Source: Halorubrum aethiopicum (GTDB lineage Archaea; Halobacteriota; Halobacteria; Halobacteriales; Haloferacaceae). Taken from it: a stretch of DNA of 64,000 bases. The number at the start of each line of letters is the position of its first letter. Position 1 is the stretch's first letter. Under the pieces are notes generated by a model that was not told where the DNA came from, ran no database searches, and saw only the letters and a list, made by a program, of their open reading frames with translations. The DNA lies in NCBI RefSeq assembly GCF_001542905.1, contig NZ_LOAJ01000001.1, positions 2,294,001 through 2,358,000 of the forward strand, in the 5' to 3' direction. Below are positions 53,013-61,885 of the stretch, piece by piece. Both the position numbers and the translations under genes were made by a program.

Positions 53013-54296
53013 ATGACGGAGACCGTGCTCTTAGTCGGCGGCGGCGGGCGCGAACACGCCATCGCCCGAGCGCTCGCCGACGACTGTTCGCTGTACGCCT
53101 GCGCGAGCAACCGAAACCCCGGCATCCGGCGGCTCGCGGACGGCCTCGAGACGGTCGAGGAGACCGACGCGGACGGGATCGCCGCCTTCGCGACCGAGGT
53201 GGACGCGGACCTCGCGGTCATCGGTCCGGAGTCCGCGCTCGAGGCCGGCGTTGCGGACGCACTGGACGACGCCGGCGTGTACGCGTTCGGCCCGCGGGAG
53301 GCGGAGGCGCGGCTGGAGACGGACAAGGCGTACCAGCGCCGGTTCATGCGCGAGGCGGACGTGCCCGGCTGTCCGGACTTCGAGGTCTTCGACGACATGG
53401 ACGCCGCCTGCGCGTACATCGACGAGTACGACGGCGACCTCGCGGTGAAGCCCGCCGGCCTCACCGGCGGCAAGGGCGTGAAGGTGATCGGCGACCAGGT
53501 CACCGCCGAGGAGGCGAAGACGTACCTCCGGGAGTCCGGCTACGACCGGGTCGTCCTCGAGGAGCGGCTGGTCGGCGAGGAGTTCACCGTCCAGGCGTTC
53601 GTCGCCGACGGCGAGTTCCGCGCGACGCCGGCGGTCCAGGACCACAAGCGCGCCTACGAGGGCGACGAGGGGCCGAACACTGGCGGAATGGGCTCGTACT
53701 CGGACACCGGACCCTCGCTGCCGTTCATGGAAGACGGCGACTACGAGGCGGCGCTCGACGTGCTCGACGCCGTCGTCGACGCGCTCCCCGACTACAAGGG
53801 CGTCCTCTACGGTCAGTTCATGCTGACCGCGACGGGACCGAAGGTGGTCGAGTTCAACGCGCGGTTCGGCGACCCGGAGGCGATGAACACGCTGCCGGTC
53901 CTCGAGACGCCGTTCATCGACGTGTTGACCGCCGCCCGCGACGGCGACGCGCTGCCGGAACTCGAGTTCTCCGGGGAGGCGACCGTGTGTAAGTACGCCG
54001 TTCCGGACGGGTACCCGACGGACCCCGACGGCGGCGCGCGGATCGCGGTCGACGAGGAGAGCGTCGGCGACGCGCTGCTCTACTACGCGAGCGTCGACGA
54101 GCGCGAGGACGGGATCTACACGACCACGTCGCGGTCGTTCGCGGTCGTCGGCCGCGGCGACTCCATCGCGGCCGCGGAGGCCGAGGCGGACGCGGCGCTG
54201 TCGGCGGCGGGAGACCGCGTCCGGATCCGTCACGACATCGGGAAGCCGGAACTGCTCGAGAAACGGACCGAACACATGGCCGAGCTCCGGGAGTAG
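53013..54296 (+). CDS. purD: Phosphoribosylamine-glycine ligase (GAR synthetase)
   Basis: PurD joins phosphoribosylamine and glycine with ATP, the second step of purine synthesis. The 427-residue ATP-grasp enzyme starts with [56 protein letters not shown] and [11 protein letters not shown] are all family motifs. ATG 53013 is right at the beginning of the domain. The region before the ATG has GAGTTACACT about 27 nt upstream, which could be a weak TATA element. Confidence 0.97.
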   Translation: MTETVLLVGGGGREHAIARALADDCSLYACASNRNPGIRRLADGLETVEETDADGIAAFATEVDADLAVIGPESALEAGVADALDDAGVYAFGPREAEARLETDKAYQRRFMREADVPGCPDFEVFDDMDAACAYIDEYDGDLAVKPAGLTGGKGVKVIGDQVTAEEAKTYLRESGYDRVVLEERLVGEEFTVQAFVADGEFRATPAVQDHKRAYEGDEGPNTGGMGSYSDTGPSLPFMEDGDYEAALDVLDAVVDALPDYKGVLYGQFMLTATGPKVVEFNARFGDPEAMNTLPVLETPFIDVLTAARDGDALPELEFSGEATVCKYAVPDGYPTDPDGGARIAVDEESVGDALLYYASVDEREDGIYTTTSRSFAVVGRGDSIAAAEAEADAALSAAGDRVRIRHDIGKPELLEKRTEHMAELRE

Positions 54297-54552
54297 TCGG
54301 TGCGGAGCGGACGGATCCGCGTCCGGCGGGAACGGAAGTGGCGAGCAGGCGGTCTCCGCTCCTCACGGCGGTCGACCGCGCACCCGTCCAGGCCTGCCGT
54401 GAGCCGTCGGTTCGGCGTGAGCGGTCTGTGGCGGTATCCGGTTTGAACCCTCGGCGTCTCGGGGTGGGGTGACATGGTCGCGGCGGTCGGCCGATCCGGA
54501 CGGGCGCTCCCCGGAAGCGAGCCTTTTACTCCCACGCCGCGAACGGACGGGC

Positions 54553-55164
54553 GTGAGCGACGAGGACACGACGGACGGGGCCGACTCGGCCGAGGGTGAC
54601 GACGACGGCCGGAAGCTGGGGAGCGGGACGCGCGCCGACCGGCTGGAGCGTCACCGGACCGGCGGGGTTCGGAACTCGCTGTGGTCGTGGCCCGACGCCA
54701 AGTCGCCGCTCGTCGTCGTGCGCAACTACCTCGTGATCGTCCTCGCGCGGGTCTGTCCGAGCCTTCGGCTCAAGAACCGGCTGCTCTCGTGGATCGGCGT
54801 GACGGTCGGGGCGGGCGTCTCCTGGGGACTCGAGTCGACGCCCGACGTGTTCTGGCCCGAGCGGATCACCGTCGGCAACGACGCGATCGTCGGCTACGAC
54901 GCCACGCTGTTGTGTCACGAGTTCCTCCGGGACGAGTACCGTCTCGGAGACGTGGTGATCGGAGACGGCGCGATGATCGGCGCGGGCGCGATCGTCCTTC
55001 CGGGCGTCACGGTCGGGGAGGGCGCGCGCGTCGCCGCCAACTCGCTCGTGGCCGAGGACGTCCCGCCGCGGACGACGGTGGCGGGCGTGCCCGCCGAAGT
55101 CGTTTCCAGCGCGGGCGGCGAGGACGACGCGAACGCGAAACCGGGCGGGTCGACGGCCTCCTAG
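54553..55164 (+). CDS. Left-handed beta-helix acyltransferase
   Basis: The 203-residue protein has hexapeptide repeats in its second half, e.g. IGDGAMIGAGAIVLPGVTVG and ARVAANSLVAEDVPP, ending in TTVAGVPAEVV, as in maltose O-acetyltransferase-like enzymes. About 60 N-terminal residues are hydrophilic and a hydrophobic helix precedes the repeats (NYLVIVLARV). Its acceptor is unknown. GTG 54553 was chosen because CCTTTTACTCC lies about 27 nt before it. The 256-nt gap upstream shows no gene. Confidence 0.85.
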   Translation: MSDEDTTDGADSAEGDDDGRKLGSGTRADRLERHRTGGVRNSLWSWPDAKSPLVVVRNYLVIVLARVCPSLRLKNRLLSWIGVTVGAGVSWGLESTPDVFWPERITVGNDAIVGYDATLLCHEFLRDEYRLGDVVIGDGAMIGAGAIVLPGVTVGEGARVAANSLVAEDVPPRTTVAGVPAEVVSSAGGEDDANAKPGGSTAS

Positions 55165-55505
55165 GCGTCCCCGCTCCCGACGCCGTCCGCGTCGTCGGCC
55201 CCGCCGTCGGCCGGTTCGTTTCCGTCCGTTTTCTCCCCCGTCTCTCCGGCCCCGTCCTCCGCCTCGACGATGTGCGCCTCGGTGCTCACCGCGTCGAGAT
55301 CGACGCCAACCTCCTCCGCGACGGCGTCCAGGACCGCCCGCTGTTCGGCCATCTCGTTTTCGAGCGCCTGGACGCGCTCCGAGGTGTCGAGCACCGTCGT
55401 CTGCGTCTCTTCGACCTCCGTCCGGAGTTCGTTGATCTTCTGGTACGTTCGCTCCGCCCTGTCGGCGAGCGTCTGGATCTTCTTCGCCGTGTCGCCGAAT
55501 CCCAT
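55161..55505 (-). CDS. Small coiled-coil protein (DUF5798-like)
   Basis: The 114-residue protein starts MGFGDTAKKIQTLADRAE and forms a long heptad-bearing helix to about residue 65, with LRTEVEETQTTVLDTSERVQ. An acidic, Gly/Asp-rich tail follows. Similar small proteins occur across haloarchaea. No function is known. Its stop overlaps that of the converging acyltransferase gene by 4 nt (CCTAGG). Confidence 0.8.
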   Translation of the reverse strand: MGFGDTAKKIQTLADRAERTYQKINELRTEVEETQTTVLDTSERVQALENEMAEQRAVLDAVAEEVGVDLDAVSTEAHIVEAEDGAGETGEKTDGNEPADGGADDADGVGSGDA

Positions 55506-55629
55506 ACCGGTGCGTCGTCCCGGCGCTACCTGTGTTTTTCCGTTCGTCGCGGAGTGGATCGGGCCGGAGGACCCCGCTGATCTCCCGGATCGACGATGGA
55601 CTTTTCTCCGAACCCGGCCAGGGATCGAT

Positions 55630-56427
55630 GTGAGCGCCGACCGGATCCTGTTGACGAACGACGACGGCATCGACGCCGTCGGTCTGAGAGCCGTCCACGA
55701 CGCGCTCGACGACGAGTACGACGTGGTGACGGTGGCTCCGACCGGCGACCGCTCGTCGGTCGGTCGGGCGCTCTCGGACGGCGTGACGGTCTCGGAACAC
55801 GAGCTCGGCTACGCGGTCGACGGGACGCCCGTCGACTGCGTCGTCGCGGGGCTGGACGAACTCGTCCCCGACGCGGACTGCGTCGTCGCCGGCTGTAACG
55901 AGGGCGCGAACCTCGGGTCGTACGTCCTCGGTCGCTCGGGCACCGTCTCGGCCGCGGTGGAGGCCGCGTTCTTCGGCGTCCCGGCGGTGGCGACGTCGAT
56001 GTACGTTCCGGGCGACGAGGACTGGTGGCGGCGCGAGCTGGAGGCGGGAGAGTTCGATCACGCCGCCCGCGCCACGCGGTACCTCCTCGACAACGCGTTC
56101 GACGCCGGCGTGTTCGAGGAGGTCGACTACCTGAACGTGAACGCGCCGATCGCGGAGGGCGATCCGGCACCGATGCGGATCACGCGTCCGTCCGACTGGT
56201 ACGGTATGACCGCCGAACACGACGGAAACGGCGAGGTCACCTTCGACGACCCGATCTGGGGACGGATGACCGAGACGGACGTGCCGGACTCCGTCGGCAC
56301 CGACCGCCGGGCCGTGGTCGACGGGGAGGTGTCGGTCTCGCCGCTCACCGTTCCGCACGGCGTCGCGGCGAACGGCGCGCTCGACGGGCTCGCCGAGCGG
56401 TACGGCGGTCGCGACTCGAGGGACTGA
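55630..56427 (+). CDS. surE: 5'/3'-nucleotidase SurE
   Basis: SurE removes phosphate from nucleoside monophosphates in stress conditions. The 265-residue protein starts with ILLTNDDGIDAVGLRA, the metal-binding DD motif. APTGDRSSVGRALS and GCNEGANLGSYVLGRSGTVSAAVEA are the other family blocks. The first-residue codon is GTG 55630; an upstream CTTTTCTCC element about 27 nt before the start supports it. grpE is convergent and ends 12 nt away. Confidence 0.94.
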   Translation: MSADRILLTNDDGIDAVGLRAVHDALDDEYDVVTVAPTGDRSSVGRALSDGVTVSEHELGYAVDGTPVDCVVAGLDELVPDADCVVAGCNEGANLGSYVLGRSGTVSAAVEAAFFGVPAVATSMYVPGDEDWWRRELEAGEFDHAARATRYLLDNAFDAGVFEEVDYLNVNAPIAEGDPAPMRITRPSDWYGMTAEHDGNGEVTFDDPIWGRMTETDVPDSVGTDRRAVVDGEVSVSPLTVPHGVAANGALDGLAERYGGRDSRD

Positions 56428-56439
56428 TCGGGGCGCTCG

Positions 56440-57126
56440 TCACTCGCCGCCGTCGCTGACCGTCACCTGCGCCTCGCTAATGACGCGGTCGCCCATCTCG
56501 TAGCCGGGCTCGTACACCTCGTGGACGGTGCCGTCGGGTTGGTCGCTGTCGACGCGGAGCATGACCTGGTGACGCGCCGGGTCGACCTCCTCGCCGGGCT
56601 CCGGCTCGATCGGTTCGACGCCCTCGTCGGCGAGCACCTCGTCGAACTTCTCGAGGGTCGACTCAACGCCCGGGCGGATGTCGCTGCCGTCCTCTTGGTC
56701 GAGCGCCCGGACGAGGTCGTTTCTGACCGGCGCGATCCGCTCGACGAGCGACTCGGAGGCCCGCTCGCGGATCTCCTCGCGCTTGCGTTTGGCCCGCTGT
56801 TTGTAGTTGCTGAAGTCGGCGCGGACGCGCGCGAGCTTGCTCGTCAGCTCGTCGATCTCCTCGCGTTTCTCGTCGAGTTCGGACTCCAGATCGGCCACCT
56901 CCTCGGCGAGCGCCTCGTCGTGTTCGGCGACGCGGTCGGCGAGGGTTGGCTCGTCCGCGTCGCTCCCGTCCGTGGCGTCGGCGGCCGTCGCGTCGGCGGT
57001 CTCGGCCGCATCGGCGGTCTCGGCCGTGTCGGCCGCATCGGCCGCATCGGCCGCGTCGCCGGCGTCCTCGGCTGTCGCGTCGGGTTCCCTCTGTGATCCG
57101 ACCTCGACGGCGTCGTCGTCGCTCAT
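56440..57126 (-). CDS. grpE: Nucleotide exchange factor GrpE
   Basis: GrpE releases ADP from the chaperone DnaK. The 228-residue protein has the long coiled-coil (VADLESELDEKREEIDELTS) and the beta-domain with NDLVRALDQEDG, QVMLRVDS and VYEPGYEMGDRVISEAQV. About 60 residues at the N-terminus are an Ala/Asp/Thr-rich repeat not seen in bacterial GrpE. dnaK is not next to it in this window, although grpE and dnaK are often adjacent in archaea. The ATG at 57126 begins the acidic region. Confidence 0.94.
   Translation of the reverse strand: MSDDDAVEVGSQREPDATAEDAGDAADAADAADTAETADAAETADATAADATDGSDADEPTLADRVAEHDEALAEEVADLESELDEKREEIDELTSKLARVRADFSNYKQRAKRKREEIRERASESLVERIAPVRNDLVRALDQEDGSDIRPGVESTLEKFDEVLADEGVEPIEPEPGEEVDPARHQVMLRVDSDQPDGTVHEVYEPGYEMGDRVISEAQVTVSDGGE
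56974..57066 (-). repeat. 9-bp-period repeats encoding the GrpE N-terminal tract
   Basis: Units related to GCATCGGCC and GTCTCGGCC (plus-strand reading) recur with a 9-bp period, encoding Ala/Asp/Thr triplets such as DAA, DTA and ETA. The period keeps the reading frame. Confidence 0.8.
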
Positions 57127-57263
57127 GTCCGATCGGAGGCCGTGGGCGTGTATAAGCGTTGTAGAACGCGGTCGATCGAGGGGTTCGGCCGGCACGCGAG
57201 TTCTTCGGTTCGACCGACCGCGACCTGCCGGGTTACTTATTCCGGCGTGGCCTACGGTCGGTG

Positions 57264-59108
57264 ATGACCGCACCGAACCGGAACACGCTGTGGGCGCGGG
57301 CGATGATCGACGAACTCGTCGCCGCGGGCGTGGACGCCGTCGTCGTCTCGCCCGGCAGCCGCTCGACGCCGCTGACGGTCGCCGCCGCGCGCCACGAGGA
57401 TCTCCACCTGTTCTCACAGCTCGACGAGCGCTCCGCCGCCTACTTTGCTCTGGGCCGCGCGCGCCGGACGGGCCGCGTGACACCGCTCGTCTGTACCTCC
57501 GGCACCGCCGCCGCCAACTACCACCCCGCGGTGATGGAGGCGGACAACGCCCGGGTGCCGCTTTTAGCGCTCACCGCCGACCGGCCGCCGGAACTCCGCG
57601 ACTCCGGGGCCAACCAGACCGCCGACCAGGAGAAGCTGTACGGCGACGCGGTCCGCCTCTACAAGGACCTCCCCGAGCCGGCGGCGAACGCCCGCGCGCT
57701 CCGCTCGCTCCGGACCACGGTCGCCCGCGCGGTGGCGGCCGCGGAGGGCGCGGACGCCGGCCCCGTCCACCTGAACGTCCCGTTCGCGAAGCCGCTCGAA
57801 CCCACGCCGGTCGAGGGCGATGTCCCCGACGACCTCGACCCGGTCGCGGAGGCGGGTCGCGAGGGGCCGTACGTCGACGTGACCCCGGGGTCGCCGGAGC
57901 CGGAGGAGACGGCGCTCCGGGCGCTCGCCGAGGCGTGTTCCACGCACCGCGGGCTGATCGTGGCCGGACCCGCCGACCCGCCGGGGCTCGATCCGGAGGC
58001 GGTCACGGCGCTGTCCCACGCCACGGGGTACCCGATCCTCGCCGACCCGCTCTCGGGACTCCGGTTCGGCGGACACACGCGGGTCGCGCCGGTGATCGGG
58101 GCCTACGACGCGTACCTCTCGGCGGCGGTCGCGGGCGACGACGACTGGACCGACCCTGAGGTCGTGGTCCGGCTCGGCGCGTCCCCTACGTCGAAGCGGC
58201 TCCGGAAGTACCTCGCCGACACCGGCGCGGACCAGTACGCGGTCGACCCCGCGGGACGGTGGCGCGAGGCCGAGTTCGCGGCGACCGACCTCGTCGTCGC
58301 CGAGCCGAACCGCCTCTGTGCCCGCCTCTCGCGGCTCGTCGCCGGCGGCGGGGATCCGGACTGGCGCGAGCGGTGGGAGGCGGCGGACCGGGTCGCCCGC
58401 GAGTTCCACCGGGGGAATTTCGACGCCGACGGCGACGACCCGGAGGCCCCTGGCGGGTTCCACGAGGGCGACGTGCTCCGCGTCGTCGCCGAGGAGGTCC
58501 CGGATCCGTCGACGCTGTTCGTCTCCAACTCGATGCCGGTCCGCGACCTCGACCGGTTCGTCCCGCCGTCGACGACGAACCTCACGGTCCTCGGCAACCG
58601 CGGCGTCTCCGGGATCGACGGGATCGTCTCGAGCGCGCTCGGCGCGGGCTCCGCGACGACCGACGACCTCACGCTCGTCGTCGGCGACCTCGCGCTGTAT
58701 CACGACACGAACGGCCTGCTCGCGATCGACCGGTGCGACGTCGAGGTCACGGTCGTGCTCGTCAACAACGACGGCGGCGGGATCTTCCACGCGCTCCCGA
58801 TCGAGTCGTTCGACCCGCCCTTCACGTCCGAGTTCAAGACGCCACACGGGATCGAGTTCGAGCCGATGGCCGACCTCCACGGGCTCGAGTACGCCCGGAT
58901 CGACGCCTGGCCCGGATCGGGTGAGGGATCGGGCGACGGGTCCGAATCGGCGACGACTGACCCGACCGGCGCACTCGCCAAAGCGTACCGCCGCGCGCGC
59001 GACGCGGACGGCTCCCACCTGATCGAGGTGCGGACCGACGCCGAGTCGAGCCACCGGACGCGCGAGCGGCTGGCGGCGGCCGTCGAGCGCGCGGTTCACG
59101 GCGAGTGA
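57264..59108 (+). CDS. menD: Menaquinone synthesis enzyme MenD (SEPHCHC synthase)
   Basis: MenD adds a succinyl semialdehyde unit from 2-oxoglutarate to isochorismate using thiamine diphosphate. The 614-residue protein begins with NRNTLWARAMIDELVAAGVD. VVVSPGSRSTPL and LDERSAAYFALG are family-defining. CTSGTAAANYHPAVMEA and GDLALYHDTNGLLA with NNDGGGIFHALP bind the cofactor. Menaquinone carries electrons in haloarchaeal respiration, including from GlpABC. The ATG at 57264 was chosen over GTG 57261 because GTTACTTATT lies about 27 nt upstream. Confidence 0.96.
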   Translation: MTAPNRNTLWARAMIDELVAAGVDAVVVSPGSRSTPLTVAAARHEDLHLFSQLDERSAAYFALGRARRTGRVTPLVCTSGTAAANYHPAVMEADNARVPLLALTADRPPELRDSGANQTADQEKLYGDAVRLYKDLPEPAANARALRSLRTTVARAVAAAEGADAGPVHLNVPFAKPLEPTPVEGDVPDDLDPVAEAGREGPYVDVTPGSPEPEETALRALAEACSTHRGLIVAGPADPPGLDPEAVTALSHATGYPILADPLSGLRFGGHTRVAPVIGAYDAYLSAAVAGDDDWTDPEVVVRLGASPTSKRLRKYLADTGADQYAVDPAGRWREAEFAATDLVVAEPNRLCARLSRLVAGGGDPDWRERWEAADRVAREFHRGNFDADGDDPEAPGGFHEGDVLRVVAEEVPDPSTLFVSNSMPVRDLDRFVPPSTTNLTVLGNRGVSGIDGIVSSALGAGSATTDDLTLVVGDLALYHDTNGLLAIDRCDVEVTVVLVNNDGGGIFHALPIESFDPPFTSEFKTPHGIEFEPMADLHGLEYARIDAWPGSGEGSGDGSESATTDPTGALAKAYRRARDADGSHLIEVRTDAESSHRTRERLAAAVERAVHGE

Positions 59109-59180
59109 ACTGGATGCGAATGATCCGAGGAGATCCAGCGAGTGTGGGTTCTCTGGACCGCTGACGACGGCAGAACCCGC

Positions 59181-59522
59181 TCAGACGGATATATACCCGA
59201 TCGTACGTGTCGCTACGTCCTCGATGCGTTCATCGGTGAGAGAAGTCATGCGGAATTCCACCTCGGTAGCGCTGTTGAGGGTCGCGAGCGACCACGGAAG
59301 GACGTGACTTCGCCTCCCGAGCGGATCGCCCTCGTAGTCGTCGTCTCGAAGCGTGAGTGACTCGTCGTGGTAGGACTTCGTCGATATCAGGACCGTGACG
59401 AGCTGTAGACCGTGGCTAGGGAGTCGAGGCGCTCCCAAAACGAGCATCGGGCGACCCTTATCGGAAAGCGGATCGATCCCTCAGACGATGTCGCCGCGTT
59501 CCAGTTGGTCAAACGTGGTCAC
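59181..59522 (-). pseudogene. MazF/PemK-like toxin gene with an early stop codon
   Basis: The frame starts at GTG 59522, whose GTGA overlaps the stop of the antitoxin gene. It reads TTFDQLERGDIV, then TGA at 59481-59483 (codon 14), then GIDPLSDKGRPMLVLGAPRL and a complete C-terminal part to TIGYISV. Relatives have Trp where the TGA lies, so a TGG to TGA change is the likely cause. The remaining frame shows MazF/PemK-like features (the GDxVW strand and the RPMLVLG strand). Reinitiation at ATG 59447 would lack the first strand. Total length without the stop would be 113 residues. Confidence 0.72.
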
Positions 59523-59878
59523 CGCACCTTCTCCATGTCGTCGGTCCGAAGCTCCTCGAGACGTTCCTCACTGTATTGTTCGTCCGCAGTCTCGTGGTGG
59601 CGATGAAGCCGGTACGCGGCTCGAAGCCGATCCTCGTCGTCCGTGATCGCCCAATACGGACGCTTGTGTCGCACCAGCTCCCGTTCCTTCAGCCGCGAGA
59701 GGATCGCGCTGACCGCGTCGGTGTCCAATCCAAGCCGTTCGGCTATCGTCGCCGCCTTCCACGCGCGGTCGTCGTTCTCGTCGAGGAACGACACGATCCG
59801 CTCGGTGTCGTTCCGCTCCTCGAACTCGTCGTCGTCCGCGTCCTCGAACTCGTCGATGTCGATGGTACCGCTCGACAT
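59519..59878 (-). CDS. Winged-helix antitoxin (MarR-like) of the MazF-type module
   Basis: The 119-residue protein has an acidic N-terminus and a winged-helix domain, roughly residues 27-75: RIVSFLDENDDRAWKAATIAERLGLD and AVSAILSRLKERELVRHKRPYWAI. Its stop codon overlaps the start of the toxin gene by GTGA, a standard arrangement for toxin-antitoxin pairs. It should bind its own promoter and probably the toxin. CTATTCTT about 27 nt upstream of the ATG is a likely promoter. It is divergent from the DUF2797 gene. Confidence 0.78.
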   Translation of the reverse strand: MSSGTIDIDEFEDADDDEFEERNDTERIVSFLDENDDRAWKAATIAERLGLDTDAVSAILSRLKERELVRHKRPYWAITDDEDRLRAAYRLHRHHETADEQYSEERLEELRTDDMEKVR

Positions 59879-59994
59879 GAACGGGTGTTGGTACCGTTGA
59901 AGAATAGTTGTTTGGGACGTTTGTTAGTTGGTCGAGAGCGAGTTTCGTCCCATCGGTGCGAACGTTATTAGTCGCCGACTCCCCTATCTCGACC

Positions 59995-60789
59995 GTGCAA
60001 GTCGTCGGGTACGAGGCGGACGAAGTCGGTGACGAGGGGAAGTCCGGAAGCGGCGCGGCCGGCGGCGGGCTCTACGTCGCCGACGGCGACGACGTGGAGT
60101 TCGTCGAGGCGGCCCCCGGCACGGACCTCTCCTTCGGACTCGGCGACCGTCGGTGTGCCGGGACGGTCCACGACGGGGGTCACGTCCCCTGCGACGCCGA
60201 CGCGGCCCCCTACTGTGACGCACACTCGAGCGTCTGGGTGTGCGCGCGGTGTACCGGGACGTGTCTCAAGGACGAGATGGACTGCCACGAGGAGCACGCC
60301 ATGTACCTCGCGGCGTTCGCGCCCGACACGTTCAAGGTGGGCGTCACCCGGCTGTGGCGGCTCGAGACGCGCCTCCGCGAGCAGGGGGCCGACCGGGCGG
60401 CCCACGTCCGGACGTTCCCCGACGGCCGGGTCGCCCGCGAGGTCGAGGCCGAGCTCGCAAGCGGACCGGACCTGGTCGATCGCGTCCGGGTGCCGACGAA
60501 GCTCGACGGCTTCGGCCGGGACGTCGACGCCGCGGCGTGGGAGGCCTTGGTCGAGCGGTTCGACCCGATCGATCGGTTCGACTTCGAGTACGGGCTCGAC
60601 CTCGCGGACCGACCGGTCGCGGAGACGATGGCGGCGGGGACGGTCCGCGGCTGGAAGGGGCGGGTGCTGGTGCTCGACCGAAACGGGTCGACGTACGCGG
60701 TCGACGCCCGGTCGCTGGTGGGATACGAGTTGACCGAGGAGGTACCCGATCGCGACCTCCAGTCGAGTCTGGGCGCGTTCGGCGGATGA
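59995..60789 (+). CDS. DUF2797 protein (GIY-YIG-like, Cys-rich)
   Basis: The 264-residue protein has a Cys/His-rich segment CARCTGTCLKDEMDCHEEHAM at about residues 81-101 after an N-terminal beta region. It is followed by YLAAFAPDTFKVGVTRLWRLETRLREQGA, which resembles a GIY-YIG nuclease core. The family role is unknown, but a nucleic-acid-processing function is likely. GTG 59995 was chosen because TTATTAGTC is centred about 27 nt upstream, and the longer open frame has no family match. Confidence 0.87.
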   Translation: MQVVGYEADEVGDEGKSGSGAAGGGLYVADGDDVEFVEAAPGTDLSFGLGDRRCAGTVHDGGHVPCDADAAPYCDAHSSVWVCARCTGTCLKDEMDCHEEHAMYLAAFAPDTFKVGVTRLWRLETRLREQGADRAAHVRTFPDGRVAREVEAELASGPDLVDRVRVPTKLDGFGRDVDAAAWEALVERFDPIDRFDFEYGLDLADRPVAETMAAGTVRGWKGRVLVLDRNGSTYAVDARSLVGYELTEEVPDRDLQSSLGAFGG

Positions 60790-60889
60790 CTCGAGGCCGG
60801 CGAGTTCGGACGCGCTCATTGCCGGAGATAGACAATATATTTCAGTCATAGAAAGACATATTTGCTCGAACGTCGTTTGGACGGACGTG

Positions 60890-61405
60890 ATGGACGACCC
60901 TCGTCGCGACGGTCCGCCTCCGTTCGATAAACCGTTCGAGGGCGAGGACACGAAACAGCGCGTGTACGGAGCGGTACTTCACGCGCGCGAGCCGATGACG
61001 GCCGCCGAGATCGCCGACCGGGCGGACTGTTCGGCGGAGTCGGCGCGGACGCATCTCTCCTTTTATGCCGACCTCGGCATCGTCGTCCGCCACGAGGGTC
61101 GGCCGGTCCGGTACGAACGCAACGACGACTACTTCGAGTGGCGACGGGTGAACACGCTGGCGCGGGAACGCACCCTCGACGAGCTACAGTCCGGCGTCTC
61201 GGAGTTGACGGACCGGATCGAGGCGTTTCGCGACGAATACGACGCTGATTCGCCCGCCGCCGTCGACGTCCTCGCGTTCGACGCGGGACGGATCGACGAC
61301 GTGTACGCGGACCTCGGCGAGTGGGCCACCGCCATCGAGGAGCGTCGCCTCCACGAACGCGCCCGGCGAAAGGTCGCCGGCTCGACGGCTCCGTCACACG
61401 GCTAA
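60890..61405 (+). CDS. Winged-helix regulator of a two-gene module
   Basis: The 171-residue protein has a winged helix at about residues 20-75, EDTKQRVYGAVLHAREPMTAAEIADRA then ESARTHLSFYADLGIVVRHEG. A long helix-rich second half includes RVNTLARERTLDELQSGVSELTDRIE and may dimerise. The start is ATG 60890 or the adjacent GTG 60887. ACATATTTGC about 27 nt upstream suggests a leaderless mRNA. The next gene starts 2 nt after its stop, so the two are an operon. Confidence 0.82.
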   Translation: MDDPRRDGPPPFDKPFEGEDTKQRVYGAVLHAREPMTAAEIADRADCSAESARTHLSFYADLGIVVRHEGRPVRYERNDDYFEWRRVNTLARERTLDELQSGVSELTDRIEAFRDEYDADSPAAVDVLAFDAGRIDDVYADLGEWATAIEERRLHERARRKVAGSTAPSHG

Positions 61406-61407
61406 CG

Positions 61408-61839
61408 ATGGTGCCGGCCGACGACGGGGCGAGCCCCGCACCGATAGACCGATCCGTCTTGGCACGGATCCGATCCCGGTTTTCCGGGAGTCGGCTGACC
61501 GAATCCGCGGAGATCGTGGAGGACGGAAACAGCCATCTCCGGATCGACCTCTCCGACGAGTACTACCCGAGCGACGCCTCGGCTCGCATCGAGATCCGCT
61601 GGTATCGCAACGACGACTTCTCCGTTCACTACCGGGAGGACCGACGAGACGGGACGTGGGAGTGTCGGTGGGACCGCCACCCGAACGTACACAACACGCG
61701 GAGCCACTACCATCCGCCCCCGGACGCGGCGACGCCCGAGGCGCGGGACGCGCAGTGGCCGGACGACCATCGAGACGTGTGTCGTCTCGTCGCGGATCGC
61801 CTCGAGGAACGTATCGAGACGCTGTGGGAACGACGATAA
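61408..61839 (+). CDS. Conserved protein with HxHPPP motif, partner of the winged-helix gene
   Basis: The 143-residue protein has RIDLSDEYYPSDASARIEIRWYRNDDFSVHY and then RWDRHPNVHNTRSHYHPPP at about residues 90-108, followed by a C-terminal helix ending in LWERR. The RxDRHxN...HxHPPP string looks like a catalytic or metal site. The domain is not one I recognise. Coupling to a winged-helix gene suggests a toxin-antitoxin-like module, but there is no direct evidence. Confidence 0.75.
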   Translation: MVPADDGASPAPIDRSVLARIRSRFSGSRLTESAEIVEDGNSHLRIDLSDEYYPSDASARIEIRWYRNDDFSVHYREDRRDGTWECRWDRHPNVHNTRSHYHPPPDAATPEARDAQWPDDHRDVCRLVADRLEERIETLWERR

Positions 61840-61885
61840 TGGACACGGGCTCCCTACACCCGGCAGGGCGGCCGGAGCGGTCCCC

